DNA from: Allobosea sp. AAP35
Lineage (GTDB): Bacteria > Pseudomonadota > Alphaproteobacteria > Rhizobiales > Beijerinckiaceae
DNA: 44,665 nucleotides
Direction: 5' to 3'
Assembly: GCF_001295925.1 (NCBI RefSeq)
Contig: NZ_LJHQ01000075.1
Location: forward strand, 1 to 44,665
Shown here: in pieces, positions 1-8,195 of the stretch
Numbering within the stretch: the first letter of the stretch is position 1
Layout of the letters: the number at the start of each line of letters is the position of its first letter
Made by a program: the position numbers and the translations under genes
The notes under the pieces: model-generated
The model's input: only the letters and a program-made list of their open reading frames with translations
What the model was told of the DNA's origin: nothing
Databases searched by the model: none

Positions 1-15
1 CAGCGCGCTCTGGAA

Positions 16-57
16 CCTCCTTCGAGACGAAGCCTTCGGCTTCTCCTCAGGATGAGG
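16..57. repeat. Intergenic palindromic repeat fragment at left edge
   Basis: A G+C-rich element holds a perfect 6-bp hairpin (GAAGCC, loop TTC, GGCTTC) at 29-43. It is flanked by CTCCTTCGAGA on the left and CTCCTCAGGATGAGG on the right. This layout, with ends that partly complement each other around a variable hairpin, resembles the dispersed palindromic repeats common between genes in Hyphomicrobiales. Only one copy lies in this window, so calling it a repeat depends on family resemblance and not on a second copy seen here. Confidence 0.45.
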
Positions 58-92
58 GCTGAGGGTTGGCCACCAGGAAAAGAGCAGCCCCC

Positions 93-1412
93 ATGACCAC
101 CGCGGCGATCGGCATCGACTTCGGCACCACCAATAGCGTCGTTGCGCTCGCCCAATCCGATGGTTCGGTGACGACGCGCTCCTTCGCCACGCGGGGCGGC
201 GCCGTCGATGCCTATCGCTCCGCGCTGATGTTTTGGCGCGAGGGGCGCCCGCCGCAGAGCCGCATCGCCCATGTCAGTGGGCCCGACGCGCTCGACATGG
301 CGTTGGGCATGACCACCGAGCATCGCTTTCTGCAATCGCTCAAGACCCATCTTTCCAGCCGCGCCTTCCAGGAGACGCGGCTGTTTGGCAAGCTGTTCGG
401 GCTGGAGGATCTGATCGCCGTCTTCCTGACGGATATCGCCGCAGGCCTCGACGACCTCGCCGAGACGCCGCTGGTGTCGGGCCGGCCGGTCGTCTTCGCC
501 GGAGAGCGGCCCGACGAGGATCTGGCGCTCGGCCGGCTCAAGGCCTCCTATGCCAAAGCCGGCATGCCGCAGGTCGACTTCGCCTATGAGCCGCTCGGCG
601 CCGCCTATTGGTATGCCCGCGATCTGAAGCAGTCGCAGACCATGCTGGTTGCCGATTTCGGCGGCGGCACCAGCGACTTCTCGGTGATGCGCTTCGAGCC
701 CGGCGGGGCAGGGCCTGGCGGGGCAGCGTTTGGCGGAGCAGGGCGGCTGGAGGCGATCCCGCTTTCGCATGCCGGCGTCGGCGTGGCCGGCGACACCTTC
801 GACTACCGCATCATCGAGCACGCCATCTCGCCCGCGCTCGGAAAGGGCACCGATTACCGTTCCTTCGAGAAGCTGCTGCCGATCCCCGCGCATTACCACG
901 CCGCCTTTGCGCAATGGCACCGCCTGTCGCTGATGAAGAGCCGCGAGACCATGGCCGAGCTGAAGGCGCTGATCCGCGATGCGGTCGAGCCGGGCAAGCT
1001 CGAGGATCTTCTGACCGTGATCGAATACGATCTCGGCTACGAGCTTTACCGGGCCGTTTCGGCCGCCAAGATCGCGCTGTCTGGTGCGAGCGAGACGGTG
1101 CTGCGATTCAAGCAGATGGGCGTCGAGATCGAGCGCCGCATCACCCGCGCCGATTTCGACGGCTGGATCGCAGCCGATGTCGGCGCCATCGAGACGGCGC
1201 TGGACCGGGCATTGGCCGAGGCGCGTGTCGAAGCCGGCGCGATCGAGGCCGTGTTCATGACCGGCGGCACCTCGCATGTGCCGGCCGTTCGCGCGCTGTT
1301 CGACCGCCGCTTCGGCGCGCAGCGGATCCATGTCGGCGATGCCTTCCGCTCGGTCGCGAGCGGGCTCGCCCTGCTGGCGCTCGACCGGACGCGCGCCCCG
1401 GTCGCAGCCTGA
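93..1412 (+). CDS. Hsp70-family ATPase (YegD-like), no substrate-binding domain
   Basis: This 439-residue protein has the actin/Hsp70 ATPase fold. The phosphate-1 motif GIDFGTTNS is at residues 7-15, phosphate-2 (VADFGGGTSDF) at about 187-197, and an adenosine-type motif (FMTGGTSHVPAV) lies near the C-terminus. It stops where DnaK would begin its peptide-binding domain, so it matches the short YegD-type Hsp70 relatives, whose clients are poorly known. A Gly/Ala-rich low-complexity stretch at 203-217 interrupts the domain just after phosphate-2. ATG 93 is preferred over an upstream TTG at 66 because AGGAAAAGAG lies at a suitable distance and the conserved domain begins right after it. No DnaJ or GrpE partner is adjacent. 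Confidence 0.85.
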   Translation: MTTAAIGIDFGTTNSVVALAQSDGSVTTRSFATRGGAVDAYRSALMFWREGRPPQSRIAHVSGPDALDMALGMTTEHRFLQSLKTHLSSRAFQETRLFGKLFGLEDLIAVFLTDIAAGLDDLAETPLVSGRPVVFAGERPDEDLALGRLKASYAKAGMPQVDFAYEPLGAAYWYARDLKQSQTMLVADFGGGTSDFSVMRFEPGGAGPGGAAFGGAGRLEAIPLSHAGVGVAGDTFDYRIIEHAISPALGKGTDYRSFEKLLPIPAHYHAAFAQWHRLSLMKSRETMAELKALIRDAVEPGKLEDLLTVIEYDLGYELYRAVSAAKIALSGASETVLRFKQMGVEIERRITRADFDGWIAADVGAIETALDRALAEARVEAGAIEAVFMTGGTSHVPAVRALFDRRFGAQRIHVGDAFRSVASGLALLALDRTRAPVAA

Positions 1413-1485
1413 GCCCGGCTCTTCGCCTTGCCCGCAGGCCGGTGCGGGGCTACACCACGGACCCGAAGCCGTCTGGAGCACTTTG

Positions 1486-2454
1486 ATGTCGTCTGATGCC
1501 GATCTGCTCGCCGACCGCCGCAGCCTGCGCCGCAAGGTGACGTTATGGCGCCTCCTCGCGGTCGTCGGCGTTCTCGGCGCGGCCGTCGTCGCGGGCCTCG
1601 CCTGGACCGGGCGCACGCCCGGCTCTCTCAGCCAGGCCCATATCGCCCGGGTCACGATCTCCGGGTTCATCTCGGGCGACCGGCGCACGCTGGAACTGGT
1701 GAAGTCGCTGGAGGAGAGCAGCGCCGCGGCCGTTCTGGTCCGGATCGACAGCCCCGGCGGCACGGTTAGCGGCTCGGAGGCGCTCTACGATGCGCTCCGC
1801 CGCCTGGCTGCCAAGAAGCCGATGGTGGCGGTCGTTGATGGTCTTGCAGCGTCGGGCGGCTATATCGCCGCGATCGGCTCGGATCGGATCGTGGCGCGTC
1901 AGACCTCGCTCGTCGGCTCGATCGGCGTGCTGTTCCAGGTCCCCAATGTGGCGCAGTTGCTGGACACGATCGGCGTCAAGGTCGAGTCGATCAAGTCGAG
2001 TCCGCTGAAGGCCGCGCCGAGCGGGTTCGAGCCGACCTCGCCGGAAGCCCGTGCCGCGCTGCAGCGCGTCGTCGACGACAATTACGACTGGTTCAAGCGG
2101 TTGGTGCGCGAGCGCCGCCGGCTGGCCGAGCCCGAGGTGGCGGTCGTGTCCGACGGGCGCGTCCATACCGGGCGGCAGGCCGCCGCGCTCAAACTGGTCG
2201 ACGAGATCGGCGGCGAGCCGGAGGCGATCGCCTGGCTCGAGCGCGAGAAGGGCGTGGCGAAGGGTTTGACCGTGCGCGACTGGCGCCGCCGCAGCGAATC
2301 CTCCTCCTACGGGCTGTGGAGCGCCGGCGAGGCGATGGCCCGGGCCGCCGGGCTCGACAGCCTGGCCGCGTTGCTGGCCCGCGCCGCCGATCAACCGCTC
2401 GGTTTGCGTCTTGACGCGCCCATGGCGCTCTGGCAGCCTGCCCTCGAAAAGTGA
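1486..2454 (+). CDS. sppA: Signal peptide peptidase SppA (short form)
   Basis: This is a membrane-anchored serine protease of peptidase family S49 that degrades cleaved signal peptides. The 322-residue protein has one N-terminal transmembrane segment (about 21-41) and a single protease domain, as in the Bacillus short form and unlike the duplicated E. coli enzyme. The nucleophile is Ser123 in DGLAASGGY and the general base is Lys175 in [10 protein letters not shown]. Their 52-residue spacing is the family value. ATG 1486 follows a GGAG at good spacing and gives a normal membrane anchor, while longer versions read through the intergenic region. The gene ends 28 bases before ihfB. Confidence 0.9.
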   Translation: MSSDADLLADRRSLRRKVTLWRLLAVVGVLGAAVVAGLAWTGRTPGSLSQAHIARVTISGFISGDRRTLELVKSLEESSAAAVLVRIDSPGGTVSGSEALYDALRRLAAKKPMVAVVDGLAASGGYIAAIGSDRIVARQTSLVGSIGVLFQVPNVAQLLDTIGVKVESIKSSPLKAAPSGFEPTSPEARAALQRVVDDNYDWFKRLVRERRRLAEPEVAVVSDGRVHTGRQAAALKLVDEIGGEPEAIAWLEREKGVAKGLTVRDWRRRSESSSYGLWSAGEAMARAAGLDSLAALLARAADQPLGLRLDAPMALWQPALEK

Positions 2455-2482
2455 TGTTGATACAAGCGGTTATATTGCAACG

Positions 2483-2767
2483 ATGATTAAATCAGAACTC
2501 GTTCAACGCATCGCCGAGCGCAACACGCATCTCTATCAGCGCGATATCGAGAACATCGTCACGGCGATCCTCGACGAGGTCGTCAAGGCGCTCTCGCGCG
2601 GCGACAGGGTCGAGCTTCGGGGCTTCGGCGCGTTTTCCCGCAAGGCGCGCTCCGCCCGGATCGGCCGCAACCCCCGCACGGGTGACGCGGTCGAGGTCGA
2701 AGAGAAATTCGTCCCCGTCTTCAAGACGGGCAAGGAACTGCGCCTCAGGCTCAACGACAAGGCGTGA
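2483..2767 (+). CDS. ihfB: Integration host factor subunit beta
   Basis: This 94-residue DNA-bending protein of the HU/IHF family would form the IHF heterodimer with IhfA, which is encoded elsewhere, and act in nucleoid structure and sigma-54 promoter activation. The opening [11 protein letters not shown], the RGFGAFS turn and the DNA-intercalating arm GRNPRTGD (about residues 63-70) are typical of IhfB rather than HU. The start is fixed by the family N-terminus. No Shine-Dalgarno sequence precedes ATG 2483, and a TATATT at 2471-2476 would place transcription start at or next to the ATG, so the message may be leaderless. rpoN, whose promoters often need IHF, lies in the same window at 31,209. 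Confidence 0.93.
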   Translation: MIKSELVQRIAERNTHLYQRDIENIVTAILDEVVKALSRGDRVELRGFGAFSRKARSARIGRNPRTGDAVEVEEKFVPVFKTGKELRLRLNDKA

Positions 2768-2881
2768 TCTCGGGGAGGGCGCTCAGGCGACGGGAAGTCG
2801 GCGCCAGAAGCGGATCGTGATCTGGAGATCGTGCAGCTGTCCGAGCTGATTGAGATCGTGCGATCTCGCAAAGGAACGCCA

Positions 2882-3220
2882 ATGAAATCCTTCTTCAAGG
2901 CCTTGATCCTGGTTCCGATCGCGCTGGCGGTGGTGCTGTTTTCGGTGGCCAATCGGGCGCCGGTGCGGGTGTCCTTCGATCCCGTCAGCCGCGACGCGCC
3001 GCTCTTTGCCTTCGACGTGCCGCTTTTTGCCGTCGTCCTCGCTGCGCTGGCGCTCGGCGTGCTGATCGGCGGCCTCGCCTCCTGGCTGGGCCAGGGCAAG
3101 CACCGCAAGGCGGCCCGCCGCAACCGCCGCGAGGCCGAGACCTTGCGCTCCGAGACGCAGATGCTGCGCGCTGCCGTTCCCGACTCCGCCCTGCCGGCTT
3201 TGACCAACGGGCGGGCCTGA
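2882..3220 (+). CDS. LapA-domain inner membrane protein
   Basis: This 112-residue protein has two hydrophobic segments (about 5-23 and 45-70) and a basic, predicted helical cytoplasmic tail rich in Arg, Glu and Ala. That matches the LapA (lipopolysaccharide assembly protein A, formerly DUF1049) architecture, including the conserved VANRAPVRVSFDP segment after the first helix. E. coli LapA works with LapB to control LpxC turnover; whether this homologue does so is inference. ATG 2882 has AAAGGA upstream. The TGA stop overlaps the ATG of the next gene (TGATG), so the two are probably translationally coupled. IhfB followed by a LapA-like gene is a common proteobacterial order. Confidence 0.8.
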   Translation: MKSFFKALILVPIALAVVLFSVANRAPVRVSFDPVSRDAPLFAFDVPLFAVVLAALALGVLIGGLASWLGQGKHRKAARRNRREAETLRSETQMLRAAVPDSALPALTNGRA

Positions 3221-4170
3221 TGCGGCTGTTCGCACCGGCCGACATCGACGCCGCGCTCAGCTTTCCCGGATTGATCGACACCCTCGCCGACGCTTTCCGC
3301 GGCGATGTCGTGGTGCCGCCGCGCGCGCATCATCAGATCGAAAGGGCGGGCGAAAGCGCGGTCCTGCTGATCATGCCGGCCTGGAGTGCGGCGAACGCCG
3401 CCAGGCCCTATATCGGCACCAAGATCGTTTCGGTGTTCTTCGGCAACGGCGCGCGCAACCTGCCTGGCGTCATGGGCGCTTATCTGCTGATGAATGGGGA
3501 AACCGGCGAGCCCATGGCCGTGATGGACGGCAACCGCCTGACCCTGTGGCGCACGGCCGCCGCCTCGGCTCTGGCCGCACGCACGCTTGCCAATCCAGCG
3601 GCGCATAAGTTGCTTATGGTCGGGGCCGGAGGGCTCGCGCCCTTCCTGATCAAGGCGCATCGCGCGGTGCGGCCCCTCACCGACATCGCGATCTGGGCGC
3701 GGCGTCCCGAGGCATCCGAAGCGGTCGTCGCTCAACTCGCCGCTGATGGGATCGAGGCTCGCGCCATCACCGATCTCGAAGGCGAGGCCCGCACGGCCGA
3801 CATCATCTCCTGCGCCACCAACGCGACGCAGCCTTTGATCCAAGGCCGCTGGCTCAAGCGCGACGCGCATCTCGATCTGGTCGGCGCCTTCACGATGGAG
3901 ATGCGCGAAGCCGACGCCGAAGCCCTGGAGCGGGCGCGCGTCGTGGTCGATTCAGCCAAGGCCATCGACGAGGGCGGCGATGTCGCCATCGCAATCGCCG
4001 AGGGCAGCTACGCCGCCGACAGGATTGCCGGCACGCTGGCAGATCTCTGCCAAGGGCGCATTCCGCCGCATGCTGACGGGGGCGAGATCACCCTGTTTAA
4101 ATCGGTGGGCGTCTCGCTCGAGGATCTGGCCGCCGCGATCGCGGTCTGGGAGCATGGCTCTCCCGCGTGA
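3220..4170 (+). CDS. Ornithine cyclodeaminase / mu-crystallin family protein
   Basis: This 316-residue NAD(P)-dependent protein belongs to the ornithine cyclodeaminase/mu-crystallin family. Members include ornithine cyclodeaminase, alanine dehydrogenase and ketimine reductases. The N-terminal dimerisation region contains the substrate-side segment GTKIVSVFFGN (about 66-76) and GNRLTLWRTAAASALA. The Rossmann glycine motif VGAGGLA is at about 133-139. The substrate cannot be assigned from sequence alone. The start is ATG 3220, overlapping the stop of the LapA-like gene. Neighbours give no metabolic clue, so ornithine is only one possibility. Confidence 0.85.
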   Translation: MRLFAPADIDAALSFPGLIDTLADAFRGDVVVPPRAHHQIERAGESAVLLIMPAWSAANAARPYIGTKIVSVFFGNGARNLPGVMGAYLLMNGETGEPMAVMDGNRLTLWRTAAASALAARTLANPAAHKLLMVGAGGLAPFLIKAHRAVRPLTDIAIWARRPEASEAVVAQLAADGIEARAITDLEGEARTADIISCATNATQPLIQGRWLKRDAHLDLVGAFTMEMREADAEALERARVVVDSAKAIDEGGDVAIAIAEGSYAADRIAGTLADLCQGRIPPHADGGEITLFKSVGVSLEDLAAAIAVWEHGSPA

Positions 4171-4211
4171 CGAGGCTCAACCCGCCCTGACACCAGGCCA
4201 GGCGATGCGCG

Positions 4212-4385
4212 TCAGACGCGCACCGGCGCGCCGCCAAGTGCGCCGAAGAACCAGAGCAGCAGCACGACCACGAGCGCGAGGCCCAGAACGCCGCCCAGGC
4301 CGTTATTGCCGTAGGAGCGGTGGCCGTAATAGCCGCCACCGCCGATGAGCAGCACGACCAGCAGCACGATGACAAGCGTCGACAT
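4212..4385 (-). CDS. Small two-helix membrane protein (DUF3309-like)
   Basis: This 57-residue protein consists almost entirely of two hydrophobic helices joined by a Gly/Tyr/His/Asn-rich loop (GGGGYYGHRSYGNNGLGG) and ends in PVRV. The pattern resembles the small DUF3309-type membrane proteins of proteobacteria, but I hold that family assignment loosely. ATG 4385 is chosen because AAGGG lies just upstream and the first helix follows at once; an ATG eight codons earlier would add MRSQRVFA. It is convergent with the ornithine cyclodeaminase homologue, 41 bases away. Its function is unknown. Confidence 0.65.
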   Translation of the reverse strand: MSTLVIVLLVVLLIGGGGYYGHRSYGNNGLGGVLGLALVVVLLLWFFGALGGAPVRV

Positions 4386-4510
4386 GGCGAAAACCCTTTG
4401 ACTGCGCATCGTGTGATCGATGCGACCTCATGTCAGGGGCAACGCGAGGCGCGCGGGCCGGGTTCCCTGGGCCGGCGATGACGGGGCGCTGAATCAGCCG
4501 CAGGCGTCGG

Positions 4511-5494
4511 CTACTCCGCCTTGGCGCCGACCTCCTTGATCAGATCGCCCCATTTCTTCATCTCGGTCTGAAGGAAGGCGGCGAGTTCGGTGGGCGTTCC
4601 GCCGACCGGCTCGGCGGCGAGCAGGTCCATCCGCGCCCGCAGAACCGGGTCCGCCAGACCGGCCTTGGTCGCGACCTGGATCTTGTCGATGATCGCCTGA
4701 GGCGTTTTGGCGGGCGCAAACAGGGCAAACCAGGACGAAACATCGAAGCCCGGCACGGTGTCGGCGATCGGCGCGAATTCGGGCGCGGCCGGCGAGCGCT
4801 TGGCGGTGGTGATGCCCAGGCCCCGGATCGAGCCCGCCCGGACATGCGGCAACGCCTGGGTGATGTTGTCGAAGATCAGGTCGATGCGCCCGCCGATCAG
4901 GTCCTGCGTCGCCTGCGCCGTGCCGCGATAGGGCACATGCACCATCTTGGTCCCGGTCAGCTTCTGAAAATACTCGCCCGAGAGATGCACGGAGGTGCCG
5001 ATGCCAGACGAGCCATAGGTCAGCTTGCCGGGGTGGGCCTTGGCATAGGCGACAAGCTCCGCGACCGACTGGACCGGCAGATCCTTGTTCACGACCAAGA
5101 GGTTCGGCACCATCGCGACCATGCTGACGGGCGCGAGATCCTTGACCGGATCATAATTGAGCCTGGCGTAGAGATACTGGTTCGTCGCCATGCCCACCGA
5201 GACGATCAGCAGCGTGTCGCCGTTCGGCTCGGACTTGGCGACAGCGTCGGTGCCGATATTGCCACCCGCACCGGCCCGGTTCTCGACAACCAGATTGATG
5301 CCCCAGGTCTGGCCGAGCTTGTCGGCGACAAGCCGGCCGAGCACGTCGGTCGCTCCCGCCGGCGGGAATGGGACGACCAGCTTGACGGTGCGCCCCTGCG
5401 GCCAGGCGGTTTGGGCGAAGCCTGCCATCGGTGCGGCGACCGTGGCCCCAAAGCCGGCGAGCAGCGCGCGGCGGTCGATTGTGAAATCTGTCAT
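4511..5494 (-). CDS. Bug-family (TctC-like) extracytoplasmic solute receptor
   Basis: This 327-residue periplasmic binding protein belongs to the tripartite tricarboxylate transporter receptor family. The N-terminus TDFTIDRRALLAG followed by a hydrophobic stretch and GFAQTA looks like a Tat-type signal peptide. The mature part begins with VKLVVPFPPAGATDVLGRLVA and carries VENRAGAGGNIG, both hallmarks of Bug receptors. No TctA or TctB membrane genes are nearby, so it is an orphan receptor, as is common for this family. Known ligands include organic acids and aromatic acids; the ligand here is unknown. ATG 5494 has GGGAGGA upstream. It is divergent from mepA across a 154-bp gap. Confidence 0.88.
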   Translation of the reverse strand: MTDFTIDRRALLAGFGATVAAPMAGFAQTAWPQGRTVKLVVPFPPAGATDVLGRLVADKLGQTWGINLVVENRAGAGGNIGTDAVAKSEPNGDTLLIVSVGMATNQYLYARLNYDPVKDLAPVSMVAMVPNLLVVNKDLPVQSVAELVAYAKAHPGKLTYGSSGIGTSVHLSGEYFQKLTGTKMVHVPYRGTAQATQDLIGGRIDLIFDNITQALPHVRAGSIRGLGITTAKRSPAAPEFAPIADTVPGFDVSSWFALFAPAKTPQAIIDKIQVATKAGLADPVLRARMDLLAAEPVGGTPTELAAFLQTEMKKWGDLIKEVGAKAE

Positions 5495-5648
5495 GCTCGT
5501 CGTCCTCCCGAAGGCGCGGCGGGTTCCGGATCTTGACCGTCCAGCTGGCGCGCCAGCCCGAAGCTGCCTTCGCGCCGGCCGCTTGTCCATCGCCAAAAAC
5601 GCATCCGCGTGCTTGACCTTTGTCGCATGCCCGGCCGAGTCTCTGGCC

Positions 5649-6599
5649 ATGTCGACACTGAATCGCACCTTCGCCGCCATCTCTGCGCTCCTGATCGGGG
5701 CGTTCCTGCCCTGGGCGGGGCAGGCGCAATCCACCGCCGACGAAGAGGCGAGGCGTCGGGCCGCCAACATCGCCGCTTTCCCCGAGGCTGCGCGATCGCT
5801 GTTTGGTCAGAAGACGGCGCCGGCCAGCATGCAGGCGCGTGCCATCGGCTCCTATGCGCGGGGCTGCCTCGCTGGTGCCACCGCACTGCCGGTCGATGGC
5901 CCAAGCTGGCAGGTGATGCGGCTCAACCGCAACCGCAACTGGGGTCACCCGGTCCTGATCGACTATCTCGAGGACCTCGCCCGCGACGTACCCAGGATCA
6001 CCGGCTGGCCCGGCCTGCTCGTCGGGGACATCTCGCAGCCGCGCGGCGGACCGATGCTGACCGGGCATGCCTCGCACCAGATCGGCCTCGACGCCGACAT
6101 TTGGCTGACACCGATGCCGCGAGCCCGGCTTGACCGCGAGGCGCGCGAGAACATGCCCGCCGTCAACATGGCCCGGGCCGACTGGCGCGACGTCGATCCG
6201 AAGCATTGGACGCCGGCCCATACCCGCCTGATCAAGGCCGCCGCCAGTGAGCCGCGCGTCGAGCGCATCTTCGTCAATCCGGCCCTCAAGGTCGCGCTCT
6301 GCCGCGATCCCGGCGCCGACCGCTCATGGCTGAACAAGGTCCGCCCGATCTGGGGTCACAACTATCATTTCCACATCCGCATGAGCTGCCCGGCCGGTAT
6401 GGCGAGTTGCAGCGGGCAGGAACCGCCGAATTTCGGTGATGGCTGCGGCGAGGAGCTGACGGGCTGGATCGAACGCCAGCGCGCTGCGATCTTCGCCCCG
6501 CCGAGGCCGCCCCGCACCGGACCGGCGCCGAAGCCCAAGCCGCCCATGTCGCTCGAAGCGTTGCCGGCCGAGTGTCGGCAGGTCCTGGTCTCGCGCTGA
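5649..6599 (+). CDS. mepA: Penicillin-insensitive murein endopeptidase
   Basis: This 316-residue periplasmic zinc peptidase of the LAS group (family M74) cleaves the D-alanyl-meso-diaminopimelate cross-links of peptidoglycan. The signal peptide (about 1-26) ends in GQAQ. Zinc ligands correspond to His140/His143 and Asp150 in GHASHQIGLDAD and to the histidine cluster HNYHFH at 237-242. Paired cysteines (Cys73, Cys218, Cys247 and others) suggest disulfides. A Pro-rich tail follows the domain. ATG 5649 is the only start giving a normal secretion signal. The gene ends 9 bases before the stop of the convergent extensin-like gene, so two cell-wall genes face each other. Confidence 0.92.
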   Translation: MSTLNRTFAAISALLIGAFLPWAGQAQSTADEEARRRAANIAAFPEAARSLFGQKTAPASMQARAIGSYARGCLAGATALPVDGPSWQVMRLNRNRNWGHPVLIDYLEDLARDVPRITGWPGLLVGDISQPRGGPMLTGHASHQIGLDADIWLTPMPRARLDREARENMPAVNMARADWRDVDPKHWTPAHTRLIKAAASEPRVERIFVNPALKVALCRDPGADRSWLNKVRPIWGHNYHFHIRMSCPAGMASCSGQEPPNFGDGCGEELTGWIERQRAAIFAPPRPPRTGPAPKPKPPMSLEALPAECRQVLVSR

Positions 6600-6608
6600 A
6601 GGTCGCCT

Positions 6609-7769
6609 TCAGCGTCGCGTGCCGGTCGTCCGCCCCGAACTATACGCGAACGGGTCTCGCTGCGGCGTGATCGCGGGCTGGGCCTGGTCGTAGCCCTCCT
6701 GGTCGAGAACGCCGGTACCCTCGTCGTCGCCGACGATCATTTCTTCCGTCGGTGGCACCGCGCCCGGCAACATCAGCGGCCCGCGCTGCTCGCTCGGCAG
6801 AGGCTGGTACCGCGCCTGCCCGGGCTGGTTGTAGCGGGGCTGGTTCAGCGGCTTGTTGTCATATTCTTCGAGGAAGCGGCGCTGGCTCTCCAGCCCCTGT
6901 ACTCCAGGCGCTTGCCTGCCCGTGGTCGCCACGGGATACGCCCCTGAGACCGCACCCGGCGGCCGCATCCCTCCCGCGCTCGGCTGGCGCAGCAGGCCGC
7001 CGCCGGCGACCATGGCCGGTGCGCTGTCGCGCAGGCTCGGCTGCGCCATCGAATAGGGCCGCGCCGGATCGGGCGGCGGCAGATTGTGGTTCGGCGTGTA
7101 TTTGATCACCGGCTTGCAGATGCGCCGGCCCTTGGAATGCCGGGCCAGGTCGATGTGGAAATGGTCGTAGTGGAACATGTCGGCGCCGGGGCCGAGCACC
7201 GTCGAGAAATGCTCGCAGGCCCCGACGAAGACCTCGCGCAGGAAATTCTGCTCCTCGGGCGAGCCGCGCCAGCCATCCTTGACGGTGATGTTGCGCCCGT
7301 CATTCAGGCGGAAGGAGAACACATCGACGGCATTGCCGAAGGCATGCTCGGAGGTCCGCCTCGTGCCGGTGCCGTTGTTCATGGCACGGCAGGAGTAGGA
7401 TCCTGCCCGCATCTCGATGACCTGCGCACCGAGGACGTTCATCGCGGCCGGCTGAACCACCTCGGCGAGCCATTTGTCGGTGGTCGCGACGACGGGGCAG
7501 GACAGAGTCGCGCTGCTGGTCAGGCCGATGCCGCCATTGGCGAAGGCCGAGACCTTCAGTGGCTTTTCCATGCCGCAGGTGCCGGGGCCGTCGATCGGCT
7601 TGCCGCGCAGACTGACATAGGCGGAGAGCTGGACCTGGCGCGAGGCCATACAGGCGGCTTCCGCCTGGTCGCGCCAGGCGGCGCGCTGAGCCTTCTGGAA
7701 ATTGCCGCAGCCCGCCAGGCCGGAGCCGAGCAGACCAAGACCGATAAGGGCAAGGTGGACGCGTCGCAT
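6609..7769 (-). CDS. Extensin-like (C-terminal domain) lipoprotein
   Basis: This 386-residue protein starts with a lipoprotein signal (hydrophobic helix then LAGC, lipidated Cys at about 21). Next comes an extensin-like C-terminal domain (about residues 38-215) and a long Pro/Gln/Gly-rich disordered tail. The domain holds GTCGMEKPLKV, ACMASR-type cysteines, SEHAFGNAVDVFSF and FHYDHFHIDLARH. The spaced His and Asp resemble LAS-type metallopeptidases, so a peptidoglycan-hydrolase role is plausible, but it is inferred. The name comes from plant extensins and says nothing about function here. The gene is divergent from the DUF2798 gene across about 200 bp that hold a symmetric operator-like sequence. 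Confidence 0.85.
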   Translation of the reverse strand: MRRVHLALIGLGLLGSGLAGCGNFQKAQRAAWRDQAEAACMASRQVQLSAYVSLRGKPIDGPGTCGMEKPLKVSAFANGGIGLTSSATLSCPVVATTDKWLAEVVQPAAMNVLGAQVIEMRAGSYSCRAMNNGTGTRRTSEHAFGNAVDVFSFRLNDGRNITVKDGWRGSPEEQNFLREVFVGACEHFSTVLGPGADMFHYDHFHIDLARHSKGRRICKPVIKYTPNHNLPPPDPARPYSMAQPSLRDSAPAMVAGGGLLRQPSAGGMRPPGAVSGAYPVATTGRQAPGVQGLESQRRFLEEYDNKPLNQPRYNQPGQARYQPLPSEQRGPLMLPGAVPPTEEMIVGDDEGTGVLDQEGYDQAQPAITPQRDPFAYSSGRTTGTRR

Positions 7770-7837
7770 GACCGTTCAAATGCGACCCGCTTCGTGAACG
7801 GTTTCTCAACCGGGTGCGCCCGGCACGACACAGCCGG

Positions 7838-7861
7838 ATTAACTTTGGCGCCGAGGTTAAT
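7838..7861. promoter_or_regulatory. Operator-like dyad between divergent genes
   Basis: ATTAAC and GTTAAT form perfect inverted arms around a central GGCGCC palindrome. Three bases separate the centre from each arm, so 18 of 24 positions are symmetric. It sits 69 bases upstream of the extensin-like gene and about 105 bases upstream of the DUF2798 gene, where a dimeric regulator could control either. No regulator gene is adjacent and no consensus is recognised. Confidence 0.4.
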
Positions 7862-7966
7862 CGCGCCTTACCGCGGATGCAGAGCCGTTAACCGCCCGGC
7901 CGGCTTTGCGCGATCGAAACGCCATGCCAGAGAGGCGCAAGGCTACGCTGGGGAGTGAACGAACGC

Positions 7967-8194
7967 ATGACGGGCAAGGCACGCTTCATCTTCCCCGTCC
8001 TGATGGCCGGCATCATGGCTTTCCTGATGACGGCGCTGGTCACCTGGCTCAATCTCGGCCTCCCGCCCGATTTCGTCAGGCACTGGCTGGCGGCCTTCGC
8101 CATCGCCTGGCCCTGTGCCGCCGCGACCGCCTTCATCGCCATCCCGGTCGCGCGCCGCGCCACGGGGCTGATCATCCGCGTCATCGGAGAATGA
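7967..8194 (+). CDS. DUF2798-family two-helix membrane protein
   Basis: This 75-residue protein has two transmembrane helices (about 5-28 and 42-62) and the family features FVRHWLAAFAIAWPCAA and PVARRATG near the C-terminus. The family has no established function. ATG 7967 is preferred over an in-frame GTG at 7955 because the GTG lies inside the GGGGAG ribosome-binding sequence that serves the ATG. Its TGA stop is one base before the amidase ATG, so the two genes probably form a coupled pair. Confidence 0.8.
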   Translation: MTGKARFIFPVLMAGIMAFLMTALVTWLNLGLPPDFVRHWLAAFAIAWPCAAATAFIAIPVARRATGLIIRVIGE

Positions 8195-8195
8195 C

